64,000 bases of DNA from CAZJYI01 sp964550025 (GTDB lineage: Bacteria > Verrucomicrobiota > Kiritimatiellia > UBA8416 > CAYOBW01): positions 27,076 through 91,075 of the forward strand of contig CAZJYI010000026.1 in NCBI GenBank assembly GCA_964550025.1. The letters are read 5' to 3'. Positions 50,601 through 57,836 of this stretch are shown piece by piece (within the stretch, counting starts at the first letter, position 1; the number at the start of each line of letters is the position of its first letter). The notes below the pieces were generated by a model. The model saw nothing but the letters and a program-made list of their open reading frames with translations. It searched no databases and had not been told where the DNA came from. The position numbers and the translations under genes are program-made.

Positions 50601-50714
50601 GGTGTCTGGCAGCCCCTCACCGGCAACATTCCCGCCACGCCGGCGCTCAACGTCCGCACCGTGACCGTCGAGGGCGTCAAGCGCCGGTACTACCGGATAG
50701 CCGTTGAGCCGTGA
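44610..50714 (+). CDS. Large exported CotH-kinase-like and lamin-tail-domain protein
   Basis: 2,034 residues with a signal peptide (CCAGLVAVAVCTTMADF). Residues ~250-555 hold FnIII-like repeats (TYYFRCRASNTVGTRW). A lamin-tail domain (~557-700, VVINEVHYDPDDKTRPVEFI) is followed by the CotH module (~870-1270), with YHLITTGKDHEEAMY, MWKFDFNRARSFQ, LYMVIEQLDGRFI and INWDLDLCW (~1137), the expected metal/ATP acidic motif of the spore-coat-kinase fold. Another FnIII region and three more lamin-tail domains follow (~1410, 1583, 1729). The end has DQDGDTMADNWE calcium-like repeats and a beta module ending RRYYRIAVEP. Probably cell-surface; the kinase target, if any, is unknown. It lies 178 bp upstream of the radical SAM cluster. 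Confidence 0.88.
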   Translation: MRRQCLIVRLPRAACCAGLVAVAVCTTMADFTAFNDVASGPQTHANTTLYKPNGTASGFLVDVTSGQTTTVFVTTSQIGVRYANSGANPAAGTDAYEIFNGFVDLTGQTGNGLEISGGDFFTYTFSQLDTASVYDFAGTAIRGNNNYRNRWTLVTLNGAASFVARHSSGDGVYTDGLDANQAALWVGANHNAGQGWVVRWADIDPGADGTFEVVSQQYTGPIPTTVDPGGMADGSKGYAISGMRLVETLSLPGLPVVVNVPATNITGGTARIGGTITDIGSNAPNVTVFYGDEDGINQPGSWDHEVDLGVQAGGFSTVISNLNPGGTYYFRCRASNTVGTRWAVPSLSFAASVIAPAVDNRSPENITGTSAELRGAVTASGGETPVAAFYYGTADPGATFGWEASIDAGVQPGPFSRAVSGLDPLTTYFYRAFASNSAGGAWAPTSASFRTAAVLPPAVTNTAATDITGTSAVLHGLVTDTGGDVPFVTVYYGGSDGGMLKGNWEHAVAVGLSGGSFLAYATGLDSETTYHYRVHARNAAGEAWAPVSSTFTTLVAPELTVVINEVHYDPDDKTRPVEFIELLNTGTQVLDISGWSISDAVDYVFPPASSIGTGAYLVICQDTNACLAEFGVQGFGQWEAGDRLSNQGEEVTLRNGAGAAVDRVDYGVGFPWPTSANGEGSSMELIHPLIDNDLGGAWRSSVGDPTPGAANSVYTTNIPPRIRQVDHGGGPVAPGVPVTVTAKVTDPNGVGGVSLAYQLVEPGDYVAINDPRYATDWTTVTMTDDGTQGDAVAGDSRYSVVLQWRIQTHRRLVRYRITATDTLGNAVTVPYDDDGQPNFAYFCYGAVPDWTGSARPGVEPDITYSSSLLTRLPVYHLITTGKDHEEAMYIPDSTAGRYGGSLYQWRGALVYDGVVYDHIRFRARGGVWRYAMGKNMWKFDFNRARSFQARDDYGKKYATTWDKLNFSALIQQGNFRQRGEQGLFEGAGFKLHNLAGNPAPKTHYVHFRIIEHADETGPTASQYDDDFQGLYMVIEQLDGRFINEHELPDGNLYKMEGGSGTLNNQGATQPKDKSDLNAFFAYKRADQTPQWWEDNLDLEDYFSFRAMAMGIHDYDIHANKNYFYFHNPDTEKWQVINWDLDLCWTTTYNGGGGNGPLNREVLVENDFPQFVLAYNNRLRELVDLLYNPEQTGMLLDEIAQWVYTPGAPSFVDADRAMWDYNPILTSSYINSSKAGHGRYHENSPTDDFAGMIQICKNFVANKVNGYLAGNDYAFDPKVRSDEGLQPDTPAISYAGASNYPINALTFHCSAFSGGSSFAAMEWRIAEFTNPASTNFDPFAERKYEITATWESGALTNFDSTMVIPGDNLRVGRNYRARVRMQGDDGRWSHWSAPVEFVVGDADNTLALTAHLVVSECMYNPRGGDGLEYVELHNTSATLSLNLSGNKFTSGIDYTMPPGTELAPGAYLLVVRAAASNDFAGFRAAYGLGPSAAIVGPYDGKLANDGESVVFKTASAGTRIFSFTYGDGRGWPLAADGAGHAIVPLPAVDELQAAGALDYPGNWRAGTFVGGSPGRADPLPPPGVVINEMVAHTDFSSTSYPDHDSNDWIEFLNRSPSPVSLDGWYLSDDRETLTKWAFPATNIPGGSFLELDEISGFHIPITNGFGLNKAGEELWLSWFPGTTNDRVVDAYTFKGQENGVALGRVPGGDRFRARQLPTRGAPNVPALGDVLISELMYNPVAVGTNLNEDDVFEYVELHNPLPSDVPLFNTEGVWRINGGIDFDFPAATRLAAGASLVVVPFEPADTVSRTNFLAHYGLTEGAADLLGPYRGKLSDRCDRIALERPQGPDLPDTNRSWVVVDELIYADQFPFPTSADGGGSSLHRRTGTLAGNDPANWKAAAPTPGEAEFEILPDQDGDTMADNWEVAHFGHLGRDGSGDRDADGSSDAHEFHAGTIPTDGDSVLALTDATPDGAGGFVLAWSSVTGKTYAVRTTTNLTGVWQPLTGNIPATPALNVRTVTVEGVKRRYYRIAVEP

Positions 50715-50878
50715 CGCAATGGGGACGGGGATGCGCTCAGGGCCATCATTGCGTGAATAACTCGCCTTGCAAGGGCGTCAGTAATGTGGTGCAATACTCT
50801 GGTTTCCGTGGCGCGGGACGTCGCGGGAGCAGGGGTTGCCGCGTCGGGAATGACGGCGGCTTTTTCATTGGGAATTGT

Positions 50879-50884
50879 TGGGAG
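50879..50884 (+). promoter_or_regulatory. Ribosome binding site that fixes the start at 50893
   Basis: GGGAGG, eight bases before ATG 50893. It excludes the in-frame TTG at 50875, which has no such site. Confidence 0.6.
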
Positions 50885-50892
50885 GTCTGATC

Positions 50893-51759
50893 ATGGGAAC
50901 CAACAAGGGGTCGGTAGTCAGTACGTTGGCGGCGGTCGCTGCTTTTGGTCTTCTTGTTTTCGCGGGAATGGGACTTCATCGTTCTCTATCGGTGCTTCAC
51001 CACCTGGCCATGCAGCAGGAACAGGTGTGCGCACGACTGCAGGATAGCGTGGTGCGACTGGATGAAGCGGTTGCCCGCCTCGAGAAGAAAGCAGCACTAG
51101 GCGGGGCGGAATCCGGAGCGAAGAGCTCAGAGCCGGCAACCGGGAAACCGGCGTCGGTCGAAGCGTATCGCGAAGCGCTGCGCGAGCGCATTCGTCAACA
51201 CCAGAAACAGGACCTGGAGAAATACGGCGAGGATCTGGTCGAGCTGTACGCAAAGGCCGTTCCACGGGGCCCGACCGACTCTCGCGAATCGCGCCAGGCC
51301 TTCGGATTGCTGATCGAACGCTATCCCGATTCCTACGCGGCCGGCATGGCGATTGCCGAACATGGCCTGCGTGCCGCCATGGCGCACAGCGCCCCGGAGG
51401 TCGAGACGTTCCGCAACATGCTGCTCCGCAAGGAGCAGTTCAAGCAGACGGTGACCGACCGGGAGGTCGAGGCGATTCCGGCACTGTCCGCCTACCTTGC
51501 CACGCACTATGCCGCCGACGGACGCAAGGATGACGCGGTCAACATCCTGGACGCTCTCGCGGAGGGTTTTGGCAGCAGCTACGTTGCCATTGGAGGCGTG
51601 GGAGGGAGACCGAAGTTCATTCCCGTTGCCGAGTTTGTCGAAAGCGTGAAGGGCGATATTGAGAGCGGACGTTCCCGCCCGCCGACGGGGCCCGGCGGCC
51701 CGGGTCCGGGCGGACCGGGCGGCCCCGGCCCGGGTGGACCGCCCCCGCGGAGGAATTGA
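50893..51759 (+). CDS. Membrane-anchored coiled-coil protein with Gly/Pro-rich tail
   Basis: 288 residues. One transmembrane helix near the N-terminus (VSTLAAVAAFGLLVFAGMG) is followed by a coiled coil (QEQVCARLQDSVVRLDEAVA), a helical TPR-like middle (AFGLLIERYPDSYAAGMAIAEH, then KDDAVNILDALAEGF), and a collagen-like tail of PGGPGPGG repeats ending PPPRRN. No family was recognised. It is the first gene of the radical SAM cluster, with the next ATG 13 bp after its stop behind AAGGAG. An envelope scaffold for the cluster's product is one possibility; nothing in the sequence proves it. Confidence 0.75.
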   Translation: MGTNKGSVVSTLAAVAAFGLLVFAGMGLHRSLSVLHHLAMQQEQVCARLQDSVVRLDEAVARLEKKAALGGAESGAKSSEPATGKPASVEAYREALRERIRQHQKQDLEKYGEDLVELYAKAVPRGPTDSRESRQAFGLLIERYPDSYAAGMAIAEHGLRAAMAHSAPEVETFRNMLLRKEQFKQTVTDREVEAIPALSAYLATHYAADGRKDDAVNILDALAEGFGSSYVAIGGVGGRPKFIPVAEFVESVKGDIESGRSRPPTGPGGPGPGGPGGPGPGGPPPRRN

Positions 51760-51772
51760 AGGAGAAGCCCGC

Positions 51773-53209
51773 ATGACCGCCATACCGGATGAATACCTGC
51801 AGGCAGCCGAGGGGCGCTTCGAGCAGTACAAAGCGCTTCAGCAGAAGGGGTTTCTCTGCCTGGAAGACGATTTTCTGCCCGCCGTCCACTACCCTGCCAT
51901 CACGATGTATCCGCCGAACGGTCCGGATCACATACTGGACGACACGTACCGCCCGCCCGAAGACGGGCGCTTCGTTGTCTACGTGCACCTGCCGTTCTGC
52001 ATCAAGTGCTGCACATTCTGCCACTATCCCAATATCTACGGTGACGCGCCGGACCAGAAAGACCGCTATCTCGACGCCATGGAGATCGAGATGGACCTGT
52101 GGCGGGAGCGGCTCGGCGTGGACAAGATACCGGCCCGCTCGGTTCTCATCGGCGGCGGGACGCCGACCCACCTTTCGCCGAAGCAGTTGGAGCGCTTCCT
52201 CAAGATGTTCACGGATTGCTTCGATCTCTCGACGAACCGGCAGTTCAATTACGACGTCGACCCGCAGACGCTGCTGGGCGACGAAGGGCGTGAGCGCCTG
52301 GACATCATGCAGTCCTACGGCGTCGACCGCCTGACCATCGGGGTGCAGGCGCTGGACGACGAGATCCTCAAGCGCATGAACCGTCACCACTCGGTGGCCG
52401 AGAACTACGAGGCGGTGGAGATTTGCAAGGAGCGGGGCTTCCAACTCGACATCGAGTTCATTTTCGGCTACCCGGGGCAGACGCTGGAGCTGTGGCACGA
52501 GGAGCTGCATCGCGCCTGCAAGATGGGTACGGAGGAAATCCAGTTCTATCGTCTGAAGATCATCCCCTACGGCGATCGGGTCGGAACGATCACGCGCAAG
52601 GTCGCGCGGCACGACGAGGAGCTGGTCGGTATCCGCGAGACGATGATGATGAAGTCGCTGGCCGCCTCCGTGTTGGCCGACTACGGGTACCGTGAGCACC
52701 TGCTGCGGCGCGTGTTCTGCACTGAAAAGCGCTATTATTCGCGTTACGCGTATGACCAGTGCTGCAACCTGGTGGACACGATCGGCGTGGGACTGACGGC
52801 CTTCAGCAGCCTGAACGACCGTTTCGGCCTGAACACGCAGAGCTTTGACGAGTACTACGGCTTCATCGAGAAACGGCAGATTCCGATGAACCGGGGGTTG
52901 ATCAGGGATCACGACCAGCAGTTGCGCTGGAATATCATCCTCCCCCTGAAGAACCACTTCCTTCGCAAAGCGGACTACGAACGCAACACGGGCGTGGACT
53001 TCGAGAGCGTGTTCAAAGCGAAGGTGCGCGTCCTGGAGGAAGCGGGCCTGATCGAAGAAACGCCCGACAAGGTGGAGTTGACGGCGCTCGGCAGGTTCTT
53101 TGCGGACGAGGTGGCCCACCAGTTCTACCATCCCGACTTCATGCCGTTTCCCACCGACTCGTATCTCCCCGGCGAGCTGAACCCGTATGATCACAACAGT
53201 GCGTTCTAG
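51773..53209 (+). CDS. HemW/coproporphyrinogen-oxidase-like radical SAM enzyme
   Basis: 478 residues from the ATG at 51773, behind AAGGAG (51759-51764). VHLPFCIKCCTFCHYP carries the CxxxCxxC cluster as Cys76, Cys80 and Cys83, with the extra Cys79 often seen in HemN/HemW relatives. SVLIGGGTPTHLSPKQLERF, YGVDRLTIGVQALDDEILKRM and IEFIFGYPGQTLELW are family blocks. The C-terminal winged-helix region (LGRFFADEVAHQF) is present. HemW proteins are haem chaperones; close relatives include class C radical SAM methyltransferases. No haem genes lie nearby, so methylation or another radical step in a small pathway is more plausible. The next gene starts one base after its stop. Confidence 0.88.
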   Translation: MTAIPDEYLQAAEGRFEQYKALQQKGFLCLEDDFLPAVHYPAITMYPPNGPDHILDDTYRPPEDGRFVVYVHLPFCIKCCTFCHYPNIYGDAPDQKDRYLDAMEIEMDLWRERLGVDKIPARSVLIGGGTPTHLSPKQLERFLKMFTDCFDLSTNRQFNYDVDPQTLLGDEGRERLDIMQSYGVDRLTIGVQALDDEILKRMNRHHSVAENYEAVEICKERGFQLDIEFIFGYPGQTLELWHEELHRACKMGTEEIQFYRLKIIPYGDRVGTITRKVARHDEELVGIRETMMMKSLAASVLADYGYREHLLRRVFCTEKRYYSRYAYDQCCNLVDTIGVGLTAFSSLNDRFGLNTQSFDEYYGFIEKRQIPMNRGLIRDHDQQLRWNIILPLKNHFLRKADYERNTGVDFESVFKAKVRVLEEAGLIEETPDKVELTALGRFFADEVAHQFYHPDFMPFPTDSYLPGELNPYDHNSAF

Positions 53210-53210
53210 A

Positions 53211-54266
53211 ATGAGAATGATCGATCCAGAGACACTCACGGCGTCCGATATTCGTGACGTGCTCAATCTGCGCGGCGCCGACCAGGAGGCGCTGTTCCGG
53301 CAGGCGCGGGAGGTCCGGCGAGACACATCGGGCGACACGGTGACGATTCGCGGGGTACTGGAGATTTCCAACAATTGCGGCAAGGATTGCAAGTACTGCG
53401 CGATGCGGCGGTCCAATCGGAACCTGAGCCGCTATCGCATGCCCGCCGATCAGATTATGGAGATTGCCCGTCAGGTGGCCGACTACGGCATCGGCTGTTT
53501 CTTCCTGCAATCCGCTCAGGACCCGAAGATCGATGCCGTCGTCGAGGAGATCATTCCGCGCGTCAAAGAGGAACTGGGGTTGAGCGTTCTGCTATGCCTG
53601 GGGGAGAAGTCCAAGGCCCAGTACGAGCGCTTTGCCGCGGTGGGCGCGGACAGCTATATCCTGAAATTTGAAACATCCAGCCCGGATCTCTACGGTGAAC
53701 TCGGATGCGGCAGCCACGCCAGCCGGTTGGCCTGCTCCGAGTACATCCGGGAAGCCGGGATGAAACTCGGCAGCGGGAACATCATCGGCCTGCCGGGCCA
53801 GGATTTCGAGACGCTGGTCAGCGACATCGAGCTCGGCATGCGCATCCGGCCCGATTTCGTGAGCGCGGCGCCCTTCATTCCCAACAACGGGACGCCTTGC
53901 GAAAACGCGCCTCTCGGTGACGCCGAGCTCACGTTGAACACGATGGCGCTTTGGCGCATCGCGCTGGGCAGCGCTCTGATACCGGCCGTGAGCGCGTTGC
54001 AGAAGGTCGACCCGGACGGCCAGTTCCGCGGGCTCCAGGCGGGCGCCAACGTGATCACGATCAACTTCACTCCTCCTGATTTTCGCAATCGCTATTGCAT
54101 CTATGCCCAGGACCGTTTCATCGTGTCTCTCGACCACGCCGTGGATACCGTTCAGCGTGCGGGGCTTCGGCCGGTTCTGGAATTGGCGGAGAACATCAAG
54201 AAAGGCGGCGAGGGCGGTTTGGTGCCCGATTCCGCCGGGTGGCTCCCCGGGGGCGGAGACGTATGA
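53211..54266 (+). CDS. BioB/HydE/PylB-like radical SAM enzyme
   Basis: 351 residues from the ATG at 53211; a second ATG at 53217 is possible. No strong ribosome site is seen, which fits coupling to the HemW-like gene that ends one base earlier. VLEISNNCGKDCKYCAMR gives the CxxxCxxC motif as Cys56, Cys60 and Cys63. LKFETSSPDLYGEL, MKLGSGNIIGLPGQDFETL and AAPFIPNNGTPCEN follow, as in HydE and biotin-synthase-like proteins. ANVITINFTPPDFRNRYCIY holds a late cysteine. It is not BioB itself, as no biotin genes are near, and no other H-cluster maturase is in view. The stop overlaps the EamA start by 4 nt (ATGA). Confidence 0.85.
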   Translation: MRMIDPETLTASDIRDVLNLRGADQEALFRQAREVRRDTSGDTVTIRGVLEISNNCGKDCKYCAMRRSNRNLSRYRMPADQIMEIARQVADYGIGCFFLQSAQDPKIDAVVEEIIPRVKEELGLSVLLCLGEKSKAQYERFAAVGADSYILKFETSSPDLYGELGCGSHASRLACSEYIREAGMKLGSGNIIGLPGQDFETLVSDIELGMRIRPDFVSAAPFIPNNGTPCENAPLGDAELTLNTMALWRIALGSALIPAVSALQKVDPDGQFRGLQAGANVITINFTPPDFRNRYCIYAQDRFIVSLDHAVDTVQRAGLRPVLELAENIKKGGEGGLVPDSAGWLPGGGDV

Positions 54267-55252
54267 CAAGCCGCAAGACTCTGGGAGTGGCGTCCGCCCT
54301 CGGCAGTGCCGCGTCATGGGCCGTCGGCGCCATGCTTTTCGACCGCATCGCCGATCGTATGCAACCGGTTGCGATGACGCTGGCCAAGAGCGCCTTGGGC
54401 GTCGTGCTGCTTGGCATCACCGTTTTCGCGGTCGAGAAATTCACGCGCGAGGAGCGTCCGCTGCTGCAACGGGTCCGGGGAACGAATCGCGTATCGCTGC
54501 TCATGCTGGCATTCAGCGGCGTGTTGGGCATCAGCGTCGCGGACACGTTCTTCTTCGAGGCGCTGCACGCGCTGAGTGCCCACTCCGTCGTGCTTCTGAT
54601 GATGGTGGGGTTCGTACTCACACCGGCCCTCGCCATGATCTTCCTCAAGGAGAAGAGCACGCTGGTCCGCTGGCTCGGTATCGGACTCATTGTGGGCGGC
54701 ATCGTCATCGTGCAGTTCGCGAACGTGGAGAAGCTGGACCTGGGCTTACGCGTGAGGGGCCTCGTATTCGGGTTGCTCTCCGTTGTCAGCATGTCGATCT
54801 CCTTCGTCATCGCCAAGAAGGCCTTGGAGCCCTTTTCCGCTCTACAGGGGACCTTCATCCGCATGCTGTTCGGGTCCATCGGTGTCTTCCTCGTGGGCCT
54901 CTCTTCCGGCAGTCTCGGGAACTGGATGGCGCCTTTCCGTGATCCAGGCTTCGTGGCGCTCTTTGCGGCGGCCGTCTGCGTGGTCACCTTCGGCGCTTTC
55001 TGGCTGACCCACGCGGCAATCAAGTACCTTGACCTGACGATCGCCAACACGCTGATGGCGACCGAGCCCGTCTTCGTGCTCATCATTGGCGCCGTGGTGT
55101 TCAGGCGGCCGGTCGCCCTGGTCGCCTGTCTCGGCACCCTGGTCTCGTTGGAGGGTGTTGTCATGCTCCTGCGCGCCATGTCGGAGAAGAAGCCTGCCGA
55201 CGACGCGTCGGGTCCGGCAAGTCAGTCGGGTTCGGCGGAAACGGAAACCTGA
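54263..55252 (+). CDS. EamA/DMT-family transporter
   Basis: 329 residues with ten hydrophobic spans in two five-helix EamA repeats (ALGSAASWAVGAMLFDRIA; VRGLVFGLLSVVSMSISFVI). DMT carriers of this type mostly export small metabolites from the cytoplasm. ATGA overlap with the BioB-like gene ties it to the cluster, so it may export the product made by the two radical SAM enzymes. The C-terminal ~25 residues are polar (KKPADDASGPASQSGSAET). The ferredoxin follows 8 bp later. Confidence 0.88.
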   Translation: MTSRKTLGVASALGSAASWAVGAMLFDRIADRMQPVAMTLAKSALGVVLLGITVFAVEKFTREERPLLQRVRGTNRVSLLMLAFSGVLGISVADTFFFEALHALSAHSVVLLMMVGFVLTPALAMIFLKEKSTLVRWLGIGLIVGGIVIVQFANVEKLDLGLRVRGLVFGLLSVVSMSISFVIAKKALEPFSALQGTFIRMLFGSIGVFLVGLSSGSLGNWMAPFRDPGFVALFAAAVCVVTFGAFWLTHAAIKYLDLTIANTLMATEPVFVLIIGAVVFRRPVALVACLGTLVSLEGVVMLLRAMSEKKPADDASGPASQSGSAETET

Positions 55253-55260
55253 GGTGGATC

Positions 55261-55470
55261 ATGCCCTATTTCATAACAGACGCGTGCGTCGCGTGCGGTG
55301 ATTGTGAACGGTACTGTCCCGTGGAGGCCATTGCGGCCGACGACGGGGCATTCGTCGTCGCCCCGGATAAGTGCATCGAATGCGGTACGTGCTTTGAGCT
55401 TTGTCCGGCCGATGCGATCGAACTGCACCGCAAGCGCGATGCCGATCCGGCGCACGCAATCCCTGCTTGA
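55261..55470 (+). CDS. 2[4Fe-4S] ferredoxin
   Basis: 69 residues with two complete clusters: CVACGDCERYCP and CIECGTCFELCP, each C-x2-C-x2-C-x3-C-P. It starts 8 bp after the transporter behind GAGGTGG. Small bacterial ferredoxins supply electrons one at a time, as radical SAM enzymes need. Its place in the cluster suggests a dedicated electron donor for the two enzymes upstream; that is inference. Confidence 0.93.
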   Translation: MPYFITDACVACGDCERYCPVEAIAADDGAFVVAPDKCIECGTCFELCPADAIELHRKRDADPAHAIPA

Positions 55471-55494
55471 GCGAGCAGACGGAAGGAGAATCAC

Positions 55495-57594
55495 ATGGTA
55501 TCGAAATCGCGTTGGCTTTGTCTGTTCGCGGTGCTGCTGTGTGGCCTTGGTCTATCGGTCCACGGGGCTGAGGACAAGGGAATCGCTCTGACGATCAATC
55601 CGCGCCACTCCCTTGTGCGCATCGGAATGAGCCCGCAATCCTTGACCGAGCGCGGGAAGCAGCTTGCCGCCTCGCTGTGGACGGGGATCGCCAGCAATGA
55701 TGTCGCGGCCCTGCGCCATGCGGCGAAGGAGTATACCGACGTCGAGAGTATCGAAAACGTCGGCGGCGATTACAGCGCATTGCGTTGGCTGGCCGAGACG
55801 CTTCTGACGCCGGCCGAGGACCGTGCGGCCCGTTTCGGGACGCCTCTCACCGAGGAGTTCTTTCACTACTTCTCACAGAACGACTGCGAGTACCTGAAGG
55901 AGTATCTTCTGCGGAGGTACGGGCTGAACAACTTCGACCCCGTGGACACCGAGGCGCACGTCGAGCGGCGCGCCTATCTCGAGGATCTCATCATGTTCGG
56001 CAACCCGCGACGCAATGCGTGGGAGAGCAGCGAGGAGATCATGCGCCACATGCCCATCGACAAGGGCGACACGATCCTCGACGTCGGGTGCGGGTTCGGC
56101 TACTACTCCTATCACTTCTCCAAAGCAGCCGGACCGGCCGGCCGGGTCTACGCCATCGACATCTGCGAGCCGTACGTCGACTTCATCAGGGACTTCGTGA
56201 AGAAGTACTCGATCACAAACGTCGTCCCCGTCGTCTCCCGCACCGACGACATCTGCGTCGAGGCCAGGGCCGACGTGGCCTTTGTCTGTTCCCTCTACCA
56301 TATCATCTACACCTGGTCGCCTGAGAAGGACCAGCGGTCGTTCCTGACGAGTATCAAGCGCTCGCTGCGCCCGGGCGGCTACCTGGTGATTGCCGACAAC
56401 AGCTTTGCCAACGGGGAGGAGCTCCACAACTGCTACGTGCACCGGGAGCTCGTACAGGCCCAGCTCCACTACTACGGGTTCATGCTCGAAAGCTGTGTCG
56501 ACATTACGGATCGCCGCTACCTCATGGTCTTCCGCCACAGCCCCGGGAAGCTCGATTCACTGACCGTCCCCGGTGACGGGTCGAAGGCGCCGCCCTGCCG
56601 CATCAACGTTGCTTCGGGCAAATCCATCGTGCACATCGGCAGCCTTGATTCGTACGACATCACAGAGAAAGGCGTCGCCGCGGCGAAATTGGTTCGCGAG
56701 GCGCTGAAGACCGGTGACGCAGCCCTCGCGCGCAAGGCGTCGGCCGCGTACGACAAGATAATCCCCAACGAGAACTTCGGGGGCGAGTACACCGCCCTGC
56801 AGTGGTTCTGCGACTACGTGGCGGCATCCGGGAAGGAACGGGAGGCGATGATCGCGGATCCCTTTGTTGCCGCCTTCTATCGCTACCTGGGCGATGAGGA
56901 CTACTCCAAGCTCCTCTACTACGTGACCAACAAGTACAAGCTGGAAGGCAGAAGACTCATCGACGACGAGACGAGCGGGGAAGAAGACGCCATTCCCGGT
57001 CGTACGCGGCGTGCGCTGCTCGAGGATTTCATCCTGTTCAACAACCCGCGGCGCGGAACGTGGGAGAAGACCGGGAAGATTATGGAGCTTGTTGCGCCGC
57101 AACCGGGTGAGAAGATTGCGGACGTTGGTTCGGGACCGGGATTCTTCACGATGCGTTTCGCCAGGGCCGTCGGGCCGACCGGGCGGGTTTACGCCATGGA
57201 CATCAAGAAGGCGCACCTCGAGTTCATCGACAACTTCGTCGCGGGCCAGGGCATCAAAAACATCGAGACGGTGTTGTCCGAGGTCGACGACATTAAGATC
57301 AAGGGCCCGGTTGACTGCGCCTACATGTGTTCGCTCTACCACATTATATACGGTGTCTCGTCGGAACCGCAGCGGCACAAGTTCCTGACCAGTATCACGA
57401 AGGCGCTGCGTCCGGGCGGACGGCTGATAATCGTGGACAACGGACCGGTGTCCGACGAGCTGCTTCCCTACCACGGGCCATACATCTCGCGCGAACTGAT
57501 CGTCGGCCAGTTGGCCCACTACGGCTTCGAGCTGGAGTCGGACCACCAGATCATTCCGCAGCGCTACCTGCTGCGCTTCCGGTTGAGAAAGTGA
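55495..57594 (+). CDS. Exported protein with two tandem SAM-methyltransferase domains
   Basis: 699 residues behind GAAGGAGA. The N-terminus is a signal peptide (WLCLFAVLLCGLGLSVHGAED). Two homologous halves follow: each has a helical cap (SALRWLAETLL; TALQWFCDYV), NPRRNAWE or NPRRGTWE, a class I methyltransferase motif I (ILDVGCGFGYYS at ~197; IADVGSGPGFFT at ~541), GRVYAIDI or GRVYAMDI, then CSLYHIIY and LRPGGYLVI or LRPGGRLII. SAM is not normally present outside the cytoplasm, so an exported methyltransferase is odd. It may be a SAM-derived binding protein, or the leader may be an anchor. The second half has a weaker motif I. It closes the cluster; repeats start just after its stop. Confidence 0.82.
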   Translation: MVSKSRWLCLFAVLLCGLGLSVHGAEDKGIALTINPRHSLVRIGMSPQSLTERGKQLAASLWTGIASNDVAALRHAAKEYTDVESIENVGGDYSALRWLAETLLTPAEDRAARFGTPLTEEFFHYFSQNDCEYLKEYLLRRYGLNNFDPVDTEAHVERRAYLEDLIMFGNPRRNAWESSEEIMRHMPIDKGDTILDVGCGFGYYSYHFSKAAGPAGRVYAIDICEPYVDFIRDFVKKYSITNVVPVVSRTDDICVEARADVAFVCSLYHIIYTWSPEKDQRSFLTSIKRSLRPGGYLVIADNSFANGEELHNCYVHRELVQAQLHYYGFMLESCVDITDRRYLMVFRHSPGKLDSLTVPGDGSKAPPCRINVASGKSIVHIGSLDSYDITEKGVAAAKLVREALKTGDAALARKASAAYDKIIPNENFGGEYTALQWFCDYVAASGKEREAMIADPFVAAFYRYLGDEDYSKLLYYVTNKYKLEGRRLIDDETSGEEDAIPGRTRRALLEDFILFNNPRRGTWEKTGKIMELVAPQPGEKIADVGSGPGFFTMRFARAVGPTGRVYAMDIKKAHLEFIDNFVAGQGIKNIETVLSEVDDIKIKGPVDCAYMCSLYHIIYGVSSEPQRHKFLTSITKALRPGGRLIIVDNGPVSDELLPYHGPYISRELIVGQLAHYGFELESDHQIIPQRYLLRFRLRK

Positions 57595-57631
57595 CTTGCG
57601 CCCGTAGCGCCGGCTTTCCAGCCGGTGACCA

Positions 57632-57762
57632 GTAGCGCGGATGTCCGATCCGCGCTCGCGCACGACGGGAGAACGTCCCGTGAGATGGAGAGCCGGAAAG
57701 CCCTCCCTCTCTCCTTTCCGTTCTCTCCCCGTGCTCACGCGCGGAACGGACTTCCGCGCTAC
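57632..57762. repeat. 131-bp palindrome-ended element, copy B
   Basis: Same build and exact length as 4844-4974: left arm GTAGCGCGG...CCGCGC, right arm GCGCGG...CCGCGCTAC, 83-nt core. Immediately left (57604-57627) is a hairpin of the second type (GTAGCGCCGGCTTTCCAGCC). Further half-arms extend to ~57790. It lies between the ends of two convergent genes. Confidence 0.75.
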
Positions 57763-57836
57763 CGGGGGACGCGCGGATCCGCGCTACCGGCAGTCGTGGA
57801 CTGCTCCGTTGAGAGCCCCGTGACTATGGGCGCTGC

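Noticed and set aside
54095..54263. Longer start for the EamA transporter
   Set aside because: The extension overlaps the BioB-like gene and is basic and non-hydrophobic; the ATGA overlap at 54263 is the natural start.
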